In this document: positions 14,041-26,340 of the stretch, piece by piece
Numbering within the stretch: the first letter of the stretch is position 1
Layout: each line of letters starts with the position of its first letter
The notes under the pieces: model-generated
Told to the model about the DNA's origin: nothing
Databases searched by the model: none
Seen by the model: the letters and a program-made list of their open reading frames with translations, nothing else
NCBI RefSeq assembly: GCF_032854445.1
Contig: NC_088299.1
Location: forward strand, 1,835,001 to 1,899,000
DNA: 64,000 nucleotides
Direction: 5' to 3'
Source of the DNA: Liolophura sinensis
Taxonomy: Eukaryota > Mollusca > Polyplacophora > Chitonida > Chitonidae
Position numbers and translations under genes: made by a program

Positions 14041-14380
14041 TGTATGGAAAACTTCAGCTCAATACATAAAGTACTGAAACCATGAGTTTGGTAATTTTAA
14101 GGAAATTAATGCGCACAAAGAACATCAGTGATCGTACCTTGTGTCATTGTGCTTTATATGTGCATGTAAAACCTCAGGTCAATACACGTAGTACTTTTTG
14201 AGGTATCACCCCTAACATCCTGTTTCCAACACACAATACACTAAGTCAGGAATTTGGTAATTTACAATATTTAATATGCACACAACGTATCAACGGTGGA
14301 ATGTCCACCTCATGTTATTGTGCTCTACATGTCTGCAAACCCTGAGCTCAATAAATGCAGTACTGTCTGAGATACCACCC
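14040..14380 (+). repeat. Degenerate tandem duplication, 3 partial units
   Basis: A block like CTCAG(C/G)TCAATACA(N)(A/G)TAGTACT recurs at about 14056, 14175 and 14343, with TTTGGTAATTT and ATATGCACACAA or ATGCGCACAAAG between. Spacing is uneven (about 119 and 168). Confidence 0.55.
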
Positions 14381-14540
14381 GTAAGTTTCATTGTCCTTAA
14401 CATTGCTTTCCCTGATATTGAACGCCGACGCCCAGGGTAACACACACATAAGCTACCGAGGGCTGTGCGCAGATAACATTAAAAATGTCAATAAAACTTG
14501 TAATAAAAAATTAAAAATTGGCTTATCATTAAACCTCAGC

Positions 14541-14769
14541 TTATATTTATTTATTTATTTGATTGGTGTTTTATGCCGTACTCAAGAATATTTCACTTAT
14601 ACGACGGCGGACAGCATTATGGTGGGTGGAAACCGGGCACAGCCCGGGGGAAACCCTTGACCATCTGCAGGTTGCTGTCAGACCTTCCCACTTACGGCCG
14701 GAGAGGAAGCCAGCATGAGCTGGACTTGAACTCACAGCGACCGCATTGGTGAGAGGCTCCTGGGTCATT
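14541..14769 (-). mobile_element. SINE family 1, 5' truncated
   Basis: (ATTT)n tail, complete body and box B; ends at CTCCTGGGTCATTA, so box A is missing. Confidence 0.9.
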
Positions 14770-15663
14770 ACTATCAATATACACATTGTGTAAAGCATCC
14801 AGTATGGATGCTGGTAAACATGTACACCTATGCTTAAAATAAATGAAGAACATGCTTAAAGACAAGCGAATTAGAAGAAAAGAATAAAATTCTTAAAATG
14901 ACATATTAGCTTCTGCTTTTAGCATCATAGCCATACAGTGTCTCGGCATCAGCACTAAGATCACCTCCACATGTACCCTCACATTATCCACAATGAGGCA
15001 AGGTCATATATTTTCAGCAAAGGTGAAAGTAACATTAACTTGACATGACGTAAACTTGCACCCATTCAGTAAGCCAAATAAGACAGCATTATCAATACTA
15101 CATACACTGTATATAATGCTCATTATTTTTTTTTTTTTTTTTTCAAACGACACATTTATACACACTGACTGTATATGCAGGCATGATAATTTGGCCCACT
15201 TAAAGCAAACCTGTTTCATCCTTACATGTAATTTATGCAGATCATATGGATTGGCAAGTCACGATTGAATATTTACATGAAAATTCTTCAGGCATTACAT
15301 ATACATGATTATAGCCTCTCCTGTATAACGCGTAAGTCTATTCGCCTTAAGTCTGGTATGTAAAAATGCACTTTCAGAGGCAGAGAACGCCTTAAAGTGA
15401 TACTTTTGATGCCAACAGTTAAGTCTTTCTGAAAATAATCAAACTTCACAAAAAATTTTCAATTGGCTCTATAAGGTGGGTGAATCAATCAGGATCGAGC
15501 CAGATGTGTCCTGTGTAAAACGCTGAACATTAGGTGAAATACAGCCTCATTAATTAATGCAGGTGTACATGTAGGTAAAAAAGCACTGTCACGCTTTTCT
15601 GGCATAAGACGATCCACTCATCTGGTATGTCTTAACATTAGATGTACGGTACATTTATTTATT

Positions 15664-15865
15664 GTAATTCTTCAACCTTCATGAGTAAAATCACAACCTA
15701 TTCTGAGGGCATAGTTCTGTGTAGGCTGACAAAATTATACTTTTTGTGAAGCCCTGAAATTGGCGAATCCAGCCAATGTAGTTTTGTCTCCAAAATCAAA
15801 TTAAAAGTAAGTATAAATAACACTGAAAGTTGCTCTTTCACGTGCGAAAAAGGTTGAAGAATTAC
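15664..15865 (-). mobile_element. MITE family A, copy 2
   Basis: Left GTAATTCTTCAACCTT, right AAGGTTGAAGAATTAC: perfect 16-base terminal inverted repeats. The inside matches the other copies in reverse (CCAGCCAATGTAGTTTTGTC; GTTGCTCTTTCACG). Confidence 0.85.
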
Positions 15866-17613
15866 TTGAATTAGGGTGACATCTAACTAGCCACACTAGG
15901 TCATGTCACAATGCACATTGTGACAGTTTTTGCATCATACTAGGGACCCTATATTTAATTTGTCACAAATCATGCCGCACTACTGCCTCACTTTCACTTT
16001 AATACACGCATTTGGTACCTGTGATTTGTTTCGGTGGAGTATTGGGGCTCTGTGGGTTAACTGTACAGTTTTACTATCAGCAAGAAACACTTCTTGGTTA
16101 ACTCAGACCAAGCATACCTTTTGCTCAAGGTCTATTATTTTCTCTCCGTCACTAATCGATAATAGATCCCACACACAATTTTCCATATCCTATCTCAACT
16201 CAGTGCACATAGATGGTACAGAGGCTTCAGAAGGGCAATCTAATCCTGTTAAATTACACGTATAGTTTTCTATATACTATATTTCATCTAATGTTTGATA
16301 TGCAAAAATTCACTGTCAGAAGCAAATGTACAAAACCCTTAAGATGATCATTTTGATGATAATACTTTTTTCCCAATTTTTTTCAATCCAGATCAAGCAA
16401 AATATTTCATCTGAATAATGCTAAACTTTAAATGTTTAGGGGGAAGGTTGCTTATTTTCAGACATTTTATACATCGGCACAGAACAGTTTGCCTTATTTG
16501 GTTTTTTTTCTTTGTAATAAGACTTTCTCAGAGCTGAATAAAACGATATCTTTTCTAATGATATTCACATTTCTAATTTGAAAAAGATTGTGATTTTTTT
16601 TTGTTTTTTTGTTTTTTGTTTTTCTCTTTTGAGGGTACCGGCTGTTATATCCGTCACAGGTACCAGGTACGGTATTCAGAACTACAAATATGTTCAAAGC
16701 GCAACATAAACCAACGTTCATCATTCAGAAGTAGTAGAAACAGGTGACACCAGCCTGACACATGACCACGATGGAAGCCGGAACGGTAAATCCCATGCTG
16801 TCGAATCATCATCGACATGGATGATGCCGTTACGGTATCCGTTATGTTAAAACGGAAGCTTAAGGCCAATGCCAGTAAATATTCTCATTAAGAAATCTGC
16901 CTGAACGTAACCACCATAGCTGACAACCGATATCCATCATGAACTTCACATCTTCAGAGTACTGTTTACTTTTCATGTGATCAATTCATGACAAACTGAC
17001 AGTAAACGGACAGCGGTTCGAGTCGCACCCACAACATGACGACGGCAGCAGTGCGCAAACAAGCATGTTCCGTTCACCTTCATCAGTTCATGTTGCTGAT
17101 GTGCAGGATGCACAAGAGTCCTTACCTTGTTTTTCGACGCCTCCTATTCCTAACACCAGTCTGTGCCTCTCACGTCTGCTATACTCACACGACTTCAGCT
17201 ATTTTTGAACCTGTCACTCGCTCGACACTGTGTTTTGTAAATGTGCGCTGCATGGCTCACTGTCACGCTTGACTCGAACTAGGTCGGACATGGTTAGAAC
17301 TGACCAATGAGAACGAGCATAAGATTGATCAAAATTGGCCACGCAAAATTGTATTGAACGTTGCCATTGGTCTCCACAGGTGAGCAAAGTTTGCCTTCTA
17401 TGAGCAAACGAAGCACTTGTAAGCTGGAACACTAGGTAAATGTCACAGAGCAGTGCCTTCAGGTATTGGTTGGGCTGCCCCTTCTGTTCTCCGCACGTCA
17501 TCAAGGAATGATGTCTTTTCTATATTCGATCTACGGTGGCTTGTTGGTGCCATGCAGTTTCATGTGAAGTTTTGGAATTTCGTATACTGGCTAGCAAATT
17601 AGGCGCCTTATCA
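15866..17613. other. No gene seen; somewhat CpG-richer at 16.7-17.3 kb
   Basis: Short open frames at 15930-16265 (+) and 16654-16869 (-) show no known motif. A promoter or first exon of an outlying gene cannot be excluded. Confidence 0.5.
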
Positions 17614-17884
17614 AGCTGTTTATTTTTTTTTTTTTTTTTTTTTTTTTTGATTGGTGTTTTACGCCGTACTCAAGAATATTTCACTTATACGACGGCGGCC
17701 AGCATTATAGTGGGTGGAAACCGGGCACAGCCCGGGGGAAACCCACGACCATCCGCAGGTTGCTGGCAGACCTTCCCACGTACGGCCAGAGAGAAAGCCA
17801 GCATGAGCTGAACTTGAACTCACAGCGACCGCATTGGTGAGAGACTCCTGGGTCATTGCGCTGCGCTAGCGGGCAGCTGTTTAT
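17614..17884 (-). mobile_element. SINE family 1, 5' truncated, with target-site duplication
   Basis: Body from a T-rich tail to GCGCTAGCG. AGCTGTTTAT flanks it at 17614-17623 and 17875-17884, a 10-base target-site duplication. The first part of the tRNA head (box A) is missing. Confidence 0.92.
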
Positions 17885-18429
17885 TAGTAAAGTAGTTAAT
17901 CGTAAGTTTACATAGAAAATAACTTATTTTCACATGGGAAATCCTTTTTTTGGGGGTTGAAAAATAAAAAAATCGAAAATTTTTGGAAACCGTCAATGAA
18001 AATTAAAACCTGCACTATTGGTATGTTAGCAGATTCATTCATTAAAATCCAATATACCTGTAAATTCACGTTGCCGAAGCAGCCATAAAAGTACGGAACA
18101 CTACTTTAATTTAAGTCCTACCATAGAGGATAAAGTTTCCTGAATTTTTTCTCACGTTTTCGTTAGAATCACGACCCACTTTTGCTGAGGATAAGAATGC
18201 ATGCAGTTTTGCGGCTTCCAAGCCTTTTAAGTGTGTTTTGTACTCGGGCCGAGTGTAGCCGAAGCCATCAGCAGAGTGTGATATGGATCATGTGACGTCA
18301 CAAGTAGATTACTGATCAGAATCTACGTACAGTTCTTCTCGCGGCAGAACGAAGGACAAATTGTATAGTCCAGACGCTTGGCATGTAGGGTCTAGTACAC
18401 TTCGACTAACTAATACATACTATGGTGAC

Positions 18430-18713
18430 ACATATAGTATAAGGGGCCTCCGTGGCTCAGTCGGTTAGCGCGCTAGCGCAGCGTAATGACCCAGGAGCCT
18501 CTCACCCATGCGGTCGCTGTGAGTTCAAGTCCAGCTCATGCTGGCTTCCTCTCCAGCCGTAAGTGGGAAGGTCTGACAGCAACCTGCGGATGGTCGTGGG
18601 TTTCCCCCGGCTGTGCCCGGTTTCCACCCACCATAATGCTGGCCGCCGTCGTATAAGTGAAATATTCTTGAGTACGGCGTAAAACACCAATCAAATAAAT
18701 AAACATATAGTAT
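18430..18713 (+). mobile_element. SINE family 1, full length, with target-site duplication
   Basis: tRNA-like head GGGGCCTCCGTGGCTCAGTC (box A TGGCTCAGTCGG) and box B GAGTTCAAGTCC, then a body ending CGTAAAACACCAATCAAATA and (AAAT)n. ACATATAGTAT flanks it at 18430-18440 and 18703-18713. Confidence 0.95.
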
Positions 18714-19051
18714 GTAGGCTATATTGGCCATACTCCTCACAGCCCATGCACCGCTCTTTAACATTCGCTTTAAATCACTGCCACCACTTGCCATACTCCT
18801 TACATCGCTCTCTACCTACAGCGAATTTTGTACAAAAATCTTGAATAACGCGTCACGGTGATGAGACAGGAATTGATGTCAGAAAACAGAAGCAATCCGT
18901 GTCAACCTTTGTCTCTTACAATACTTTATTCACATGTATTCTTTTTATATATGTACAAAATGATTCTAACCAAAACCTGAAACAATATTGAATGAATGCT
19001 GATTAAATAGTTCCGCCGGAGGAGACGTGATAAGACTAAGCCTAAACGCTA

Positions 19052-19400
19052 AGACTACTCCCTACAGCGCCCGCTTCGGGAGCGTTAGATCCAGGGTCAA
19101 TCTTAGATCGCGTCACACCTAGGACCTTAAAAGAGGAAACTTCATCACTTGCCGTTCAGCATGAAGGTGATAGTAAACGACCGGTTGACCTGTATCAGTA
19201 TAATGGCTCCGGCTGGGCGGCTTACTTGGCTTCGGTAAGGCGTCTCAGTGAAGCAGCACTATATAAAAGAGCGGTGGAAATCCGTCCTGCAACAAGGAGG
19301 CGCATTTCATGCATTCTAAGGGTTCCTTCGTCGTCATATGATTGAAAAATTGTTAAGAACGACGTTAAACCCCAAGCACTCACTCACTCACTCCCCTACA
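19052..19400 (+). mobile_element. SINE family 2, near full length
   Basis: Weak tRNA-like head, then AGACCTTAAAAG-like block, GTCTCAGTGAAGCAGCACTA, CGTCGTCATATGATTGAAAA and GACGTTAAACCCCAAGCACT with (ACTC)n. Confidence 0.88.
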
Positions 19401-19674
19401 CTCACTCGCTCTTTACCTTTCGCTAATTTAAATCACTGCCACCAATATCAAATTTTGTACAGAAATCTTGAACAACACCGAGGTCACAGTGACGAGGCAG
19501 GAAATGATGTCAGAAAACACAAACAATCCGTCTCAACCTTAATTTCTAATAATACTTTATACACATGTATTCTCTTTATCTAGAAAATGTGCAACATGAT
19601 TCTAACCAACATGAAAAACAATTTTATTGATGAATGCTAATTATAGTTCAGCGGGAGGACACAAGTGATGAGGC

Positions 19675-19903
19675 TAAAGCCCCGTCCAGAACGATGCTCA
19701 GGTGTCCACACTGTTCTGTTTTATGTAGTCTACGTGCAGAAACCCGCGTTTGAAGTTGAGTGATGTTGGAGAGTCTGGAGGGGGCTTTAGGGTTAAGCCC
19801 CGTCCAGACTATCCAACATCACTCAACTTTTGTTAACTCAACAAGAGTCAGTTTAAAGTTGAGTGAACAAGTTGAGACGTGGTGAGTAGCCTGGACGGGT
19901 CCC
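19675..19903. mobile_element. Two MITE-like elements back to back
   Basis: Element 1 (19675-19789) begins TAAAGCCCCGTCCAGA and ends TCTGGAGGGGGCTTTA. Element 2 (19794-19903) begins TAAGCCCCGTCCAGAC and ends CTGGACGGGTCCC. Their abutting ends form an inverted repeat of about 36 bases per arm around GGGT, each arm containing AAGTTGAGTGATGTTGGA. Confidence 0.75.
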
Positions 19904-20145
19904 TCAACTTGGCAGTGATGTACAGCCAAGGGTAGAGTGCCACGCATGCGCTGTAAGGCGTATAACCACTGGCAACTTTGGTACAGAAATCTTGAACAAT
20001 GTCGAGGTCACTGGGATCATGGTCATGATGCAGCAAGTCATGTCATAAAACCATGGTGGTAGAATAGAATTCTACCTCCATGATAAACTGAAAAAACTCT
20101 GCTTCAACCTTTGTTTCTAACAATACTACACACACATGTTTCAAT

Positions 20146-20432
20146 AGGGTCAATCGTGGGTCGGGTCACACCTAAGACCTTAAAAAAGGCAGTTGTAGCT
20201 TCCTCGCTTGTCGTTCAATATGAAACGGATAGTGCAACGACTGGTATGACCCGTATCAGTACAATGGCTAGGGCGGGGCGTCTCACTTGCCTTCGGTAAG
20301 TTGTCTCAGTGAAGCAGCACTAGATAAAAGAGCGATGGAAATCCACCCTACAACAAGGAGGCACATTACATACACGTCAAATGCCTGAAAAATTGCTAAG
20401 TACGACGTTAAACCCCAAGCACTCGCTCACTC
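20146..20432 (+). mobile_element. SINE family 2, within the triplicated block
   Basis: GGGTCAATCGTGGGTCGGGT through GCAGCACTAGATAAAAGAGC to a tail of CCCCAAGCACTCGCTCACTC. Its CACTAGATAAAAG equals the empty site for the Tc1 insertion. Confidence 0.85.
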
Positions 20433-20640
20433 CATATATCTGAAGAATCTGCAACGAATTTTCCTATCAGCAAAGTTGATACTAGCTTCGGTTTCGTAAT
20501 GTCGGACATCACTAGTTTGATTAAATCAGGATGCCACAAACTGATTCCAAGCAACACCTTAAACAATTTAATTGATGAATGCTGACTAAGTATAGTTCCT
20601 CGCGAGGTCACCAGTGGTGCGGCTAAGCCTAAGCAAGCTT

Positions 20641-22528
20641 ATAAGAGCGTCGCATGGACTCCAGAGGTTAAGCTCGTCTATACTGATGGCAGTGATGTAA
20701 AGCTAGCGAAGAGAGCGGAGCGACATGTGCGCTGTTAGGAGTATTGACACAGCGTATAACTCGCCTCATGGAATGCCCCTGAATGCAATGAAAGCTTTTC
20801 CTATACATAGAAGGATTATTTTTCAGCTAAATATCATTTTAGAAATGTAATTCTCACCTGTTTATTACGTCAGACCATTTGAAAAACACGTGTGCGCTGA
20901 CGAAAACTCGGTCCGTCGACGATTGACTTACATTAAGGCTCAAACAAAGGCTTTTGACGCATTAAATATGGCCTATAATCATCGATCGATCATCTGTAAC
21001 CAGGAGACGACCCTAAAATGCACAGGTAAGCTTCGTCTTAGACAATATCTGTTTAATATTTGGACAGAAAGGGCACTAAGAAGTCCTAGGTCTACCGTTG
21101 GCATGCATTCATGGAACCATTGACGTGTTCTACCTCGGGCGAAGGTGTTTTGTCGGCGCGCAAACGGGCTGAAACGACTTACGCATAGTTAAACGTAGTT
21201 TCAACGCAAAGAAGCGTTATACAAGCCTACCGTCGCATAACCCATTCCCGTCATTCTGATTATGATCCGTAACATATGTTTGGGTAATGTGCCGTCTAAT
21301 GGATTCGTTTGGCTTGGGCAAACTCTTTCAGTATCTTCGATTGTGCAACCTGAAAATGACATCTTCGAAACCGAACTGTGTCCTTTGCAGATCATGTCAG
21401 AGACGTGGGAGGAACAGCATTCCATATGCCAATGCGTAGAAGTGGGATCTGCTTTTGCCGCCATATTGCCATCGACAAAAAACCTTTGGATGTGTTTTTC
21501 TAGAGAATGGGTATGATACGATTGAGCTAATATTAAATATGGTAAACCGAGTGATCTACTTTTGCCACCATATTGTGACATCCGTGTCTTGAAATCTACC
21601 GAAATGTACTGCATGCTTACTAAATTTATAGTTTTACCAAAAATTTTTGGTTTTGAAAGTTCTATGTATGCTAGAAAACTGTTAAGGTTGAAACTTGCTT
21701 ACATCTTTTCAATCTGAATAAACTTAGCGGGGTATAGGATATTCCTATATCCAGCTGAGTTTATTCAGTTTCGGAGTGTAACTCTGACTGACGGAGAAAC
21801 TTTTGTTAGTTTCGGAGTGTAACTCTGAAATTGACCAAAACGAAATGTTGACCGATTTCAGAGTTGTATTATGCAACTAATCTTTCGTCTGTGTCTACAG
21901 TAGTTAAATCTTTAAAATTTTAAGAGATCGCGCTTGATTATATTTGTCATATAGAATTGCAGTGCTAGGAAGTTAGGAAGGATGTACACGTTCTAATTAA
22001 GTGGTATATATTCCAATGCATAAGGACACCATCAATTAACCTGAAGAGACGCCGCAGGGAATAATTACGGTTGTATATGTGAGAACATGCTCATTCTTGT
22101 ACTTATCGGTCAGCTTATGACTTACATTTAAATTGCGTGTTAGATCACCTGCCCACACATTTCAAGTTCTCCCAACATCTATCATGGAGAAGTTACAAAC
22201 TAACACATATACGTTATAAATTTAGCAATTATCAACAGCAAATTTTTCCGTAGTTACATTCCCGCGCACTAAAAAACAAAGTATTACACTAGGATATTTC
22301 AGTCTTTCTCTCTGGAAAAGATTATGAAAAATACAGAAGTGACAATAAAAAATTGATATCAGCTTAATTAAGGTAAGGAAGCAAGAGTCACTGAATATTT
22401 TAACCTTGGCACTGTGTATGACCAACAAGTAAGGAGTAGTCTCCTGGCATTTCATCCTAAGCAATGTACATTATTGGCAAAGAAGGAAAGTCATGTGTCA
22501 GCATTTCATGCACAGCGTAGACACGTGG
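20641..22528. other. No assigned gene; CpG-richer and holding one longer open frame
   Basis: A 137-codon open frame (21201-21614, -) shows no family I know. Part of it arises from a near repeat: GATCTGCTTTTGCCGCCATA at about 21449 and GATCTACTTTTGCCACCATA at about 21552. The palindrome at 21714 follows. Confidence 0.45.
21714..21768. repeat. 55-base imperfect palindrome
   Basis: CTGAATAAACTTAGCG ... TATAGGA-TAT-TCCTATA ... CAGCTGAGTTTATTCAG: two 26-base arms around TAT with a few mismatches. The following 130 bases repeat AGTTTCGGAGTGTAACTCTG twice. Probably the end or core of a MITE. Confidence 0.8.
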
Positions 22529-22705
22529 CACATGTACATTTATTTATTTATTTATTAGATTGGTGTTTTACGCCGTACTCAAGAATATTTCACTTATACG
22601 ACGGCGGCCAGCATTATGGTGGGTGGAAACCGGGCATAGCCCGGGGGAAACCCACGACCATCCGCAGGTTGCTGATAGACCTTCCCACTTACGGCACATG
22701 TACAT
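22529..22705 (-). mobile_element. SINE family 1, 5' truncated, with target-site duplication
   Basis: Only the 3' 155 bases of the SINE are present. CACATGTACAT flanks it at 22529-22539 and 22695-22705, so it was short when it inserted and was not cut later. Confidence 0.92.
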
Positions 22706-22796
22706 CACTCATGCCCTAGTAATGAGGAAACGTTTTTTCTGAAAAAGTGATCAGATTTACATAAATTGTTCCAATTGGTCATATTTCTTATTTTGC

Positions 22797-22930
22797 CGGC
22801 CGCTTGGGTGATCTAATAATAAAAGCGTCCACTTCGAAATCGAGAGATCCGGGATCAAACCCGGGTCGGGTCAAACCAATGACTTTAAAAAGAACGACGT
22901 GAAACCTCAAGCATTCATTCATGCATTTTT
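22797..22930 (+). mobile_element. SINE family 2 relative, short
   Basis: tRNA-like head with GATCCGGGATCAAACCCGGG, then AACGACGTGAAACCTCAAGC and a CATTCATTCATG tail; the middle is deleted. Confidence 0.75.
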
Positions 22931-24179
22931 ATTTTGTACTGTGTTTGCATTGTATTACGTAATTATGATTATACACTTAATTAACCTCAGGCTCTGGCAT
23001 CCAGTGACCTGTTAATTGCATTATCATTTGACCGACCCGCACTGAGAGGAGGAATGTGACTTTTTAATTGAAAGCATGATACGTTTAAATACATTTCTCT
23101 ATGTATAATTCTCTTTGTCTTTTTTCTACAGCAATGCCAACTGAACTTAATTCAGTTCGCGCAAAGTCATCTGTAAAACCAACAATTTATAAAATTTATC
23201 ATACTGTCAGATTTGTGTCCAAATATATGGTATCATTGTCAAAATTATCTGGCAATATGCCACACAAAGGAACAGTGTTTTATAGGAAAGTTTTAGGTGG
23301 TTAAAAAAGTTAAAACTCTTTGGTGATGTCAAGAAAGAGGAAAGAGAGTATGTAGTTTTTTGAGACAGTAATGTTTATCCGAGTTTAAAGGTTCGTGAGA
23401 AAACCAAATTGCTCCAGCATAGGTTCATTTTAATAGGTTGATTACATCTAACGCATCTTTTGTTTTAAAATAGATTTGGAGGACAAAGTATCAAGCTTGT
23501 TTTCAGCCGTCATAAAACCTGTAAACGTAGCACCTATCACACTGATGGGTTTGATTGAACAGAGCTACGCGTATATTTGTATCTAAGCCTGTGTGTAAGT
23601 ATAAACATTATTCACTCAATTAACCTTGGATCCAATTAAATATAAGCCTAAGTCACTGGGATATATGAATATGTCAAAGTGACGCGCCATCAGTGATTGT
23701 TGTTTGTAGGACCCGTCACACTATTCAAACTAACCTCTATTAAGATTAGCTGTCGTCTCTTAAGAACTTTTGCTCTCTTGGTGTATTCTCTAGGATAGCA
23801 ACTTCTTGCTGTGTTAAGAATGCTGATGTCCTTAAAGTTTTTGACAATTGATTTGAAGGCGTGAATCGTAATGTAGCACCTATCCCGGTACAGCTGACCT
23901 TATGGAAGAAGACAGAACTGTGACAGCGTACGTAATCACACCCTCAGGCCTTAAGTCCGTGATTTAACTATGGTCTTAGCCTTCTTTTATAAAATTAAAG
24001 AAGCTCCATTTCGTGCCAAAACTGACCAATGGGTGACCGCGCGGTTTTGGCGCTTGAATTTCGTTGACGTCCGCGCTGATGGGATAAATAGTGAATAAAC
24101 CTGACTAGGGTAAGCCTTGGTCTAAAATGCAAGGGTTGCTCCGAATAAGATCATACCATGTGATGACATGAATGACATG
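22931..24179. other. No gene seen
   Basis: AT-rich, without clear repeats. The open frame at 23101-23304 begins after a TTTTTTCTACAG-like acceptor but shows no family. Confidence 0.5.
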
Positions 24180-24240
24180 TAGGATAACCCCTTGCTTCTA
24201 ACTAGCAGGGTGACCCATTGCTCCCATTTGTGCAGAGACA
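24180..24240 (+). repeat. Isolated 26-bp satellite units left of the LINE
   Basis: AGGATAACCCCTTGCTTCTA, then ACTAGCAGGGTGACCCATTG, are degenerate units of the array that starts again after 26.4 kb. They indicate that the array once extended here. Confidence 0.7.
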
Positions 24241-24539
24241 TGTACCGGATCCTTTGATAACGTATAAGCGAATTGAAAGACTTCAGAGTGTGTGCAATTC
24301 ATGTGTGTGGACTGAAGTCTAAGTTACTGTTACTTGACTTTGACTTGTCCGTCCGCCAGTTTAGTGCTGTTTTTTTCTTTTTTTTTTTTTGACTGAATCA
24401 AGATTAAGACACGCTGATATAACATCTGTCTCGGATTATGTCGGGTTGTCAAAATCATCACACCGAAAAAGTGGACAATCTGCCATTGGTGTTGTTATAA
24501 AATCAATGTGAAATCAATTACCGTCATTAAGTCCAATAC

Positions 24540-26340
24540 CCATATGTAATGTGAATAAAAGGTTCCAAGGCTTCTGTTTGGAGAGGACGCTTTGTTTGGC
24601 TATGTTTATGTGGCCCCTGAAGTTTCAGCCTAAGATGATGGTGGTTGTTTTTATAGAAGTACAAGATGACATCACTCGCCTCGCATCTAGCTTTAAACAA
24701 TGGTGCTTGATGGGAGATTTGAATCTCGGATTGCTATGATGAAAGACTACATCGAGACAGATGGATTGTTGACTGATTATATTAAGTTAGATAGTAATAC
24801 TGCATCTTTTGCATTCGGACCGCAGTCTCTAGATAGTGTGGGCGTCGAAAGGCAGAGGTTTTAGATACACCTATAGGTAGAGTGAACAAATGGGGTTTTA
24901 AATTACTCGACTTACTGCGTAATACAAATATGTTTATTATAAAGGCAAGAATTTGTGCAAATCGAGGAATAGGGGACGTAATTTCAAAGGAGGATGGTAT
25001 CGTCGATTATGCCATTGCGAGCCCTGTCCTCTGTAAATACATTAAGGATTTTGAGGTGGTGAACTTCAATCCTGTTTTATCCTATATTCATTGTCCTATT
25101 GTACTCAACGTTAAAACACAAAGGTCACATCGTCATGACCCCTGAAAACCCCGTATTGCACGATATAACATAAAGGGGAATCCTGGTAGACATTACGACT
25201 TTCTTCAAAGTACAGACTTATAGTTGTTAGAAAATATGTTCGATAAACCTGAAGAACTGAAGAATGAATTAAATGACTCAAAAATTAATCACAAAAAGGA
25301 ATGCATTAATAATCTCATTAAAGCGATGAAATCTTGTTTCCGTTTAAGTGCGAAAAAAAAAGATGCCGGAGGAAGAAAAATCAACAAGATAACCAGCCTT
25401 GGTTAACTTAAACTAAGAAAGACAAGACAAAAAAAGACAAGTCTTGTCGATAGCCAAAAATAGGTACCGAAAATTAAATAATAAATGAAACAAAGTAAAG
25501 TTAAAGTTTGCGAGAAAAGAGTATAACAAGGCCTTAAAGGCCACAGATACAAAATTACATATTTAAAGTTAGGAAACTCCATTCAAACGATCAAAAAGAA
25601 TTTTGGAAAATCATAAATAAAGCAGATGACAAACGATAGAAAGACATAATAGATTTAAATAATTTCTATGAATATTTGAAGAAGATCAATTATATTCTTG
25701 AAATCGAGCAATGCTTGAAGCTTTAAACAATGTAGAAAATCAAATAAATGGGTTAGACTTGCCAGTTAGTATTGATGAAATTAAACATGCAATTAAGTAT
25801 GTAAAAATGAATAAAGCGTGCGACATTGATACGGTAAAAAGTGAATATATTAAAACTCGTCAAGCCCTTATCTTGCCAATATATGATAAGTTATTTAATT
25901 ACATATTTTCTAAGGGGTTATACCTGAAAGTTGCTTAATTGGGGTCGTGCGGCCGATTTAAAAAACAAACTGATCCAAATAATTATCGCCCTATCACGAT
26001 AAGTTGTATGGTAAAATGTTTACTGCAATAATTAATAACAGACTCCCTCTATATTTGTGATAATTACTCAGTATTATCAGAACCACAAAGTGGTTTCAGG
26101 AAACAATATTCTACTTTGAAGAATATATTTGTTTTAATCATTGTAATAAATTATTTTCTTAGTTACAGAAAAAATATATATTGCACATTAATAGATACTG
26201 CGAAGGCGTTTGACAAAGTTTGGAGAAAGGTATTGTAGTATTATAAACTATACAAATATAAGGAAAAAAACTGGGAAATGTTTCAGTCTTATCAAAAAAC
26301 ATGAATTGCTCAATTAAATTATGCATATCGCATGGGCAAA
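24540..26340 (+). pseudogene. Decayed non-LTR retrotransposon (endonuclease plus RT)
   Basis: Broken coding pieces follow in the order of an AP endonuclease and reverse transcriptase. WCLMGDLNLG (about 24700-24735) resembles the GDFN endonuclease motif; IHCPIVLNVK (about 25088-25118) resembles the SDHCPI motif. NKACDIDTVKSEYIK (from 25810), NNYRPITI (near 25980), PQSGFRKQYST (near 26085) and CTLIDTAKAFDKVWRK (near 26180) are RT blocks 1-3. Several stops and shifts separate them, and the RT stops before the YxDD block, so the copy is dead and 3' truncated or diverged. Clade not assigned. It is flanked on both sides by units of the 26-bp minisatellite. Confidence 0.82.

Larger units (their letters stand above)
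18720..20640 (+). repeat. Local segmental triplication split by SINEs and MITEs
   Basis: Three diverged copies of one unit: 18720-19040, 19400-19680 and 19972-20135 continuing at 20430-20640. Shared landmarks in order: TTTTGTACA(A/G)AAATCTTGAA, GATGTCAGAAAACA (copies 1-2), AATACTTTAT, ACACATGT, GATTCTAACCAA or GATTCCAAGCAA, TTGAATGAATGCTGA-like and GGCTAAGCC or ACTAAGCC. A family-2 SINE follows unit 1 and another interrupts unit 3. Confidence 0.7.

Noticed and set aside
18443-18530. True tRNA genes at the tRNA-like SINE heads
   Set aside because: Box A and box B are present, but the copies continue into a common SINE body with target-site duplications and tails, and no clean cloverleaf of about 73 bases was found.
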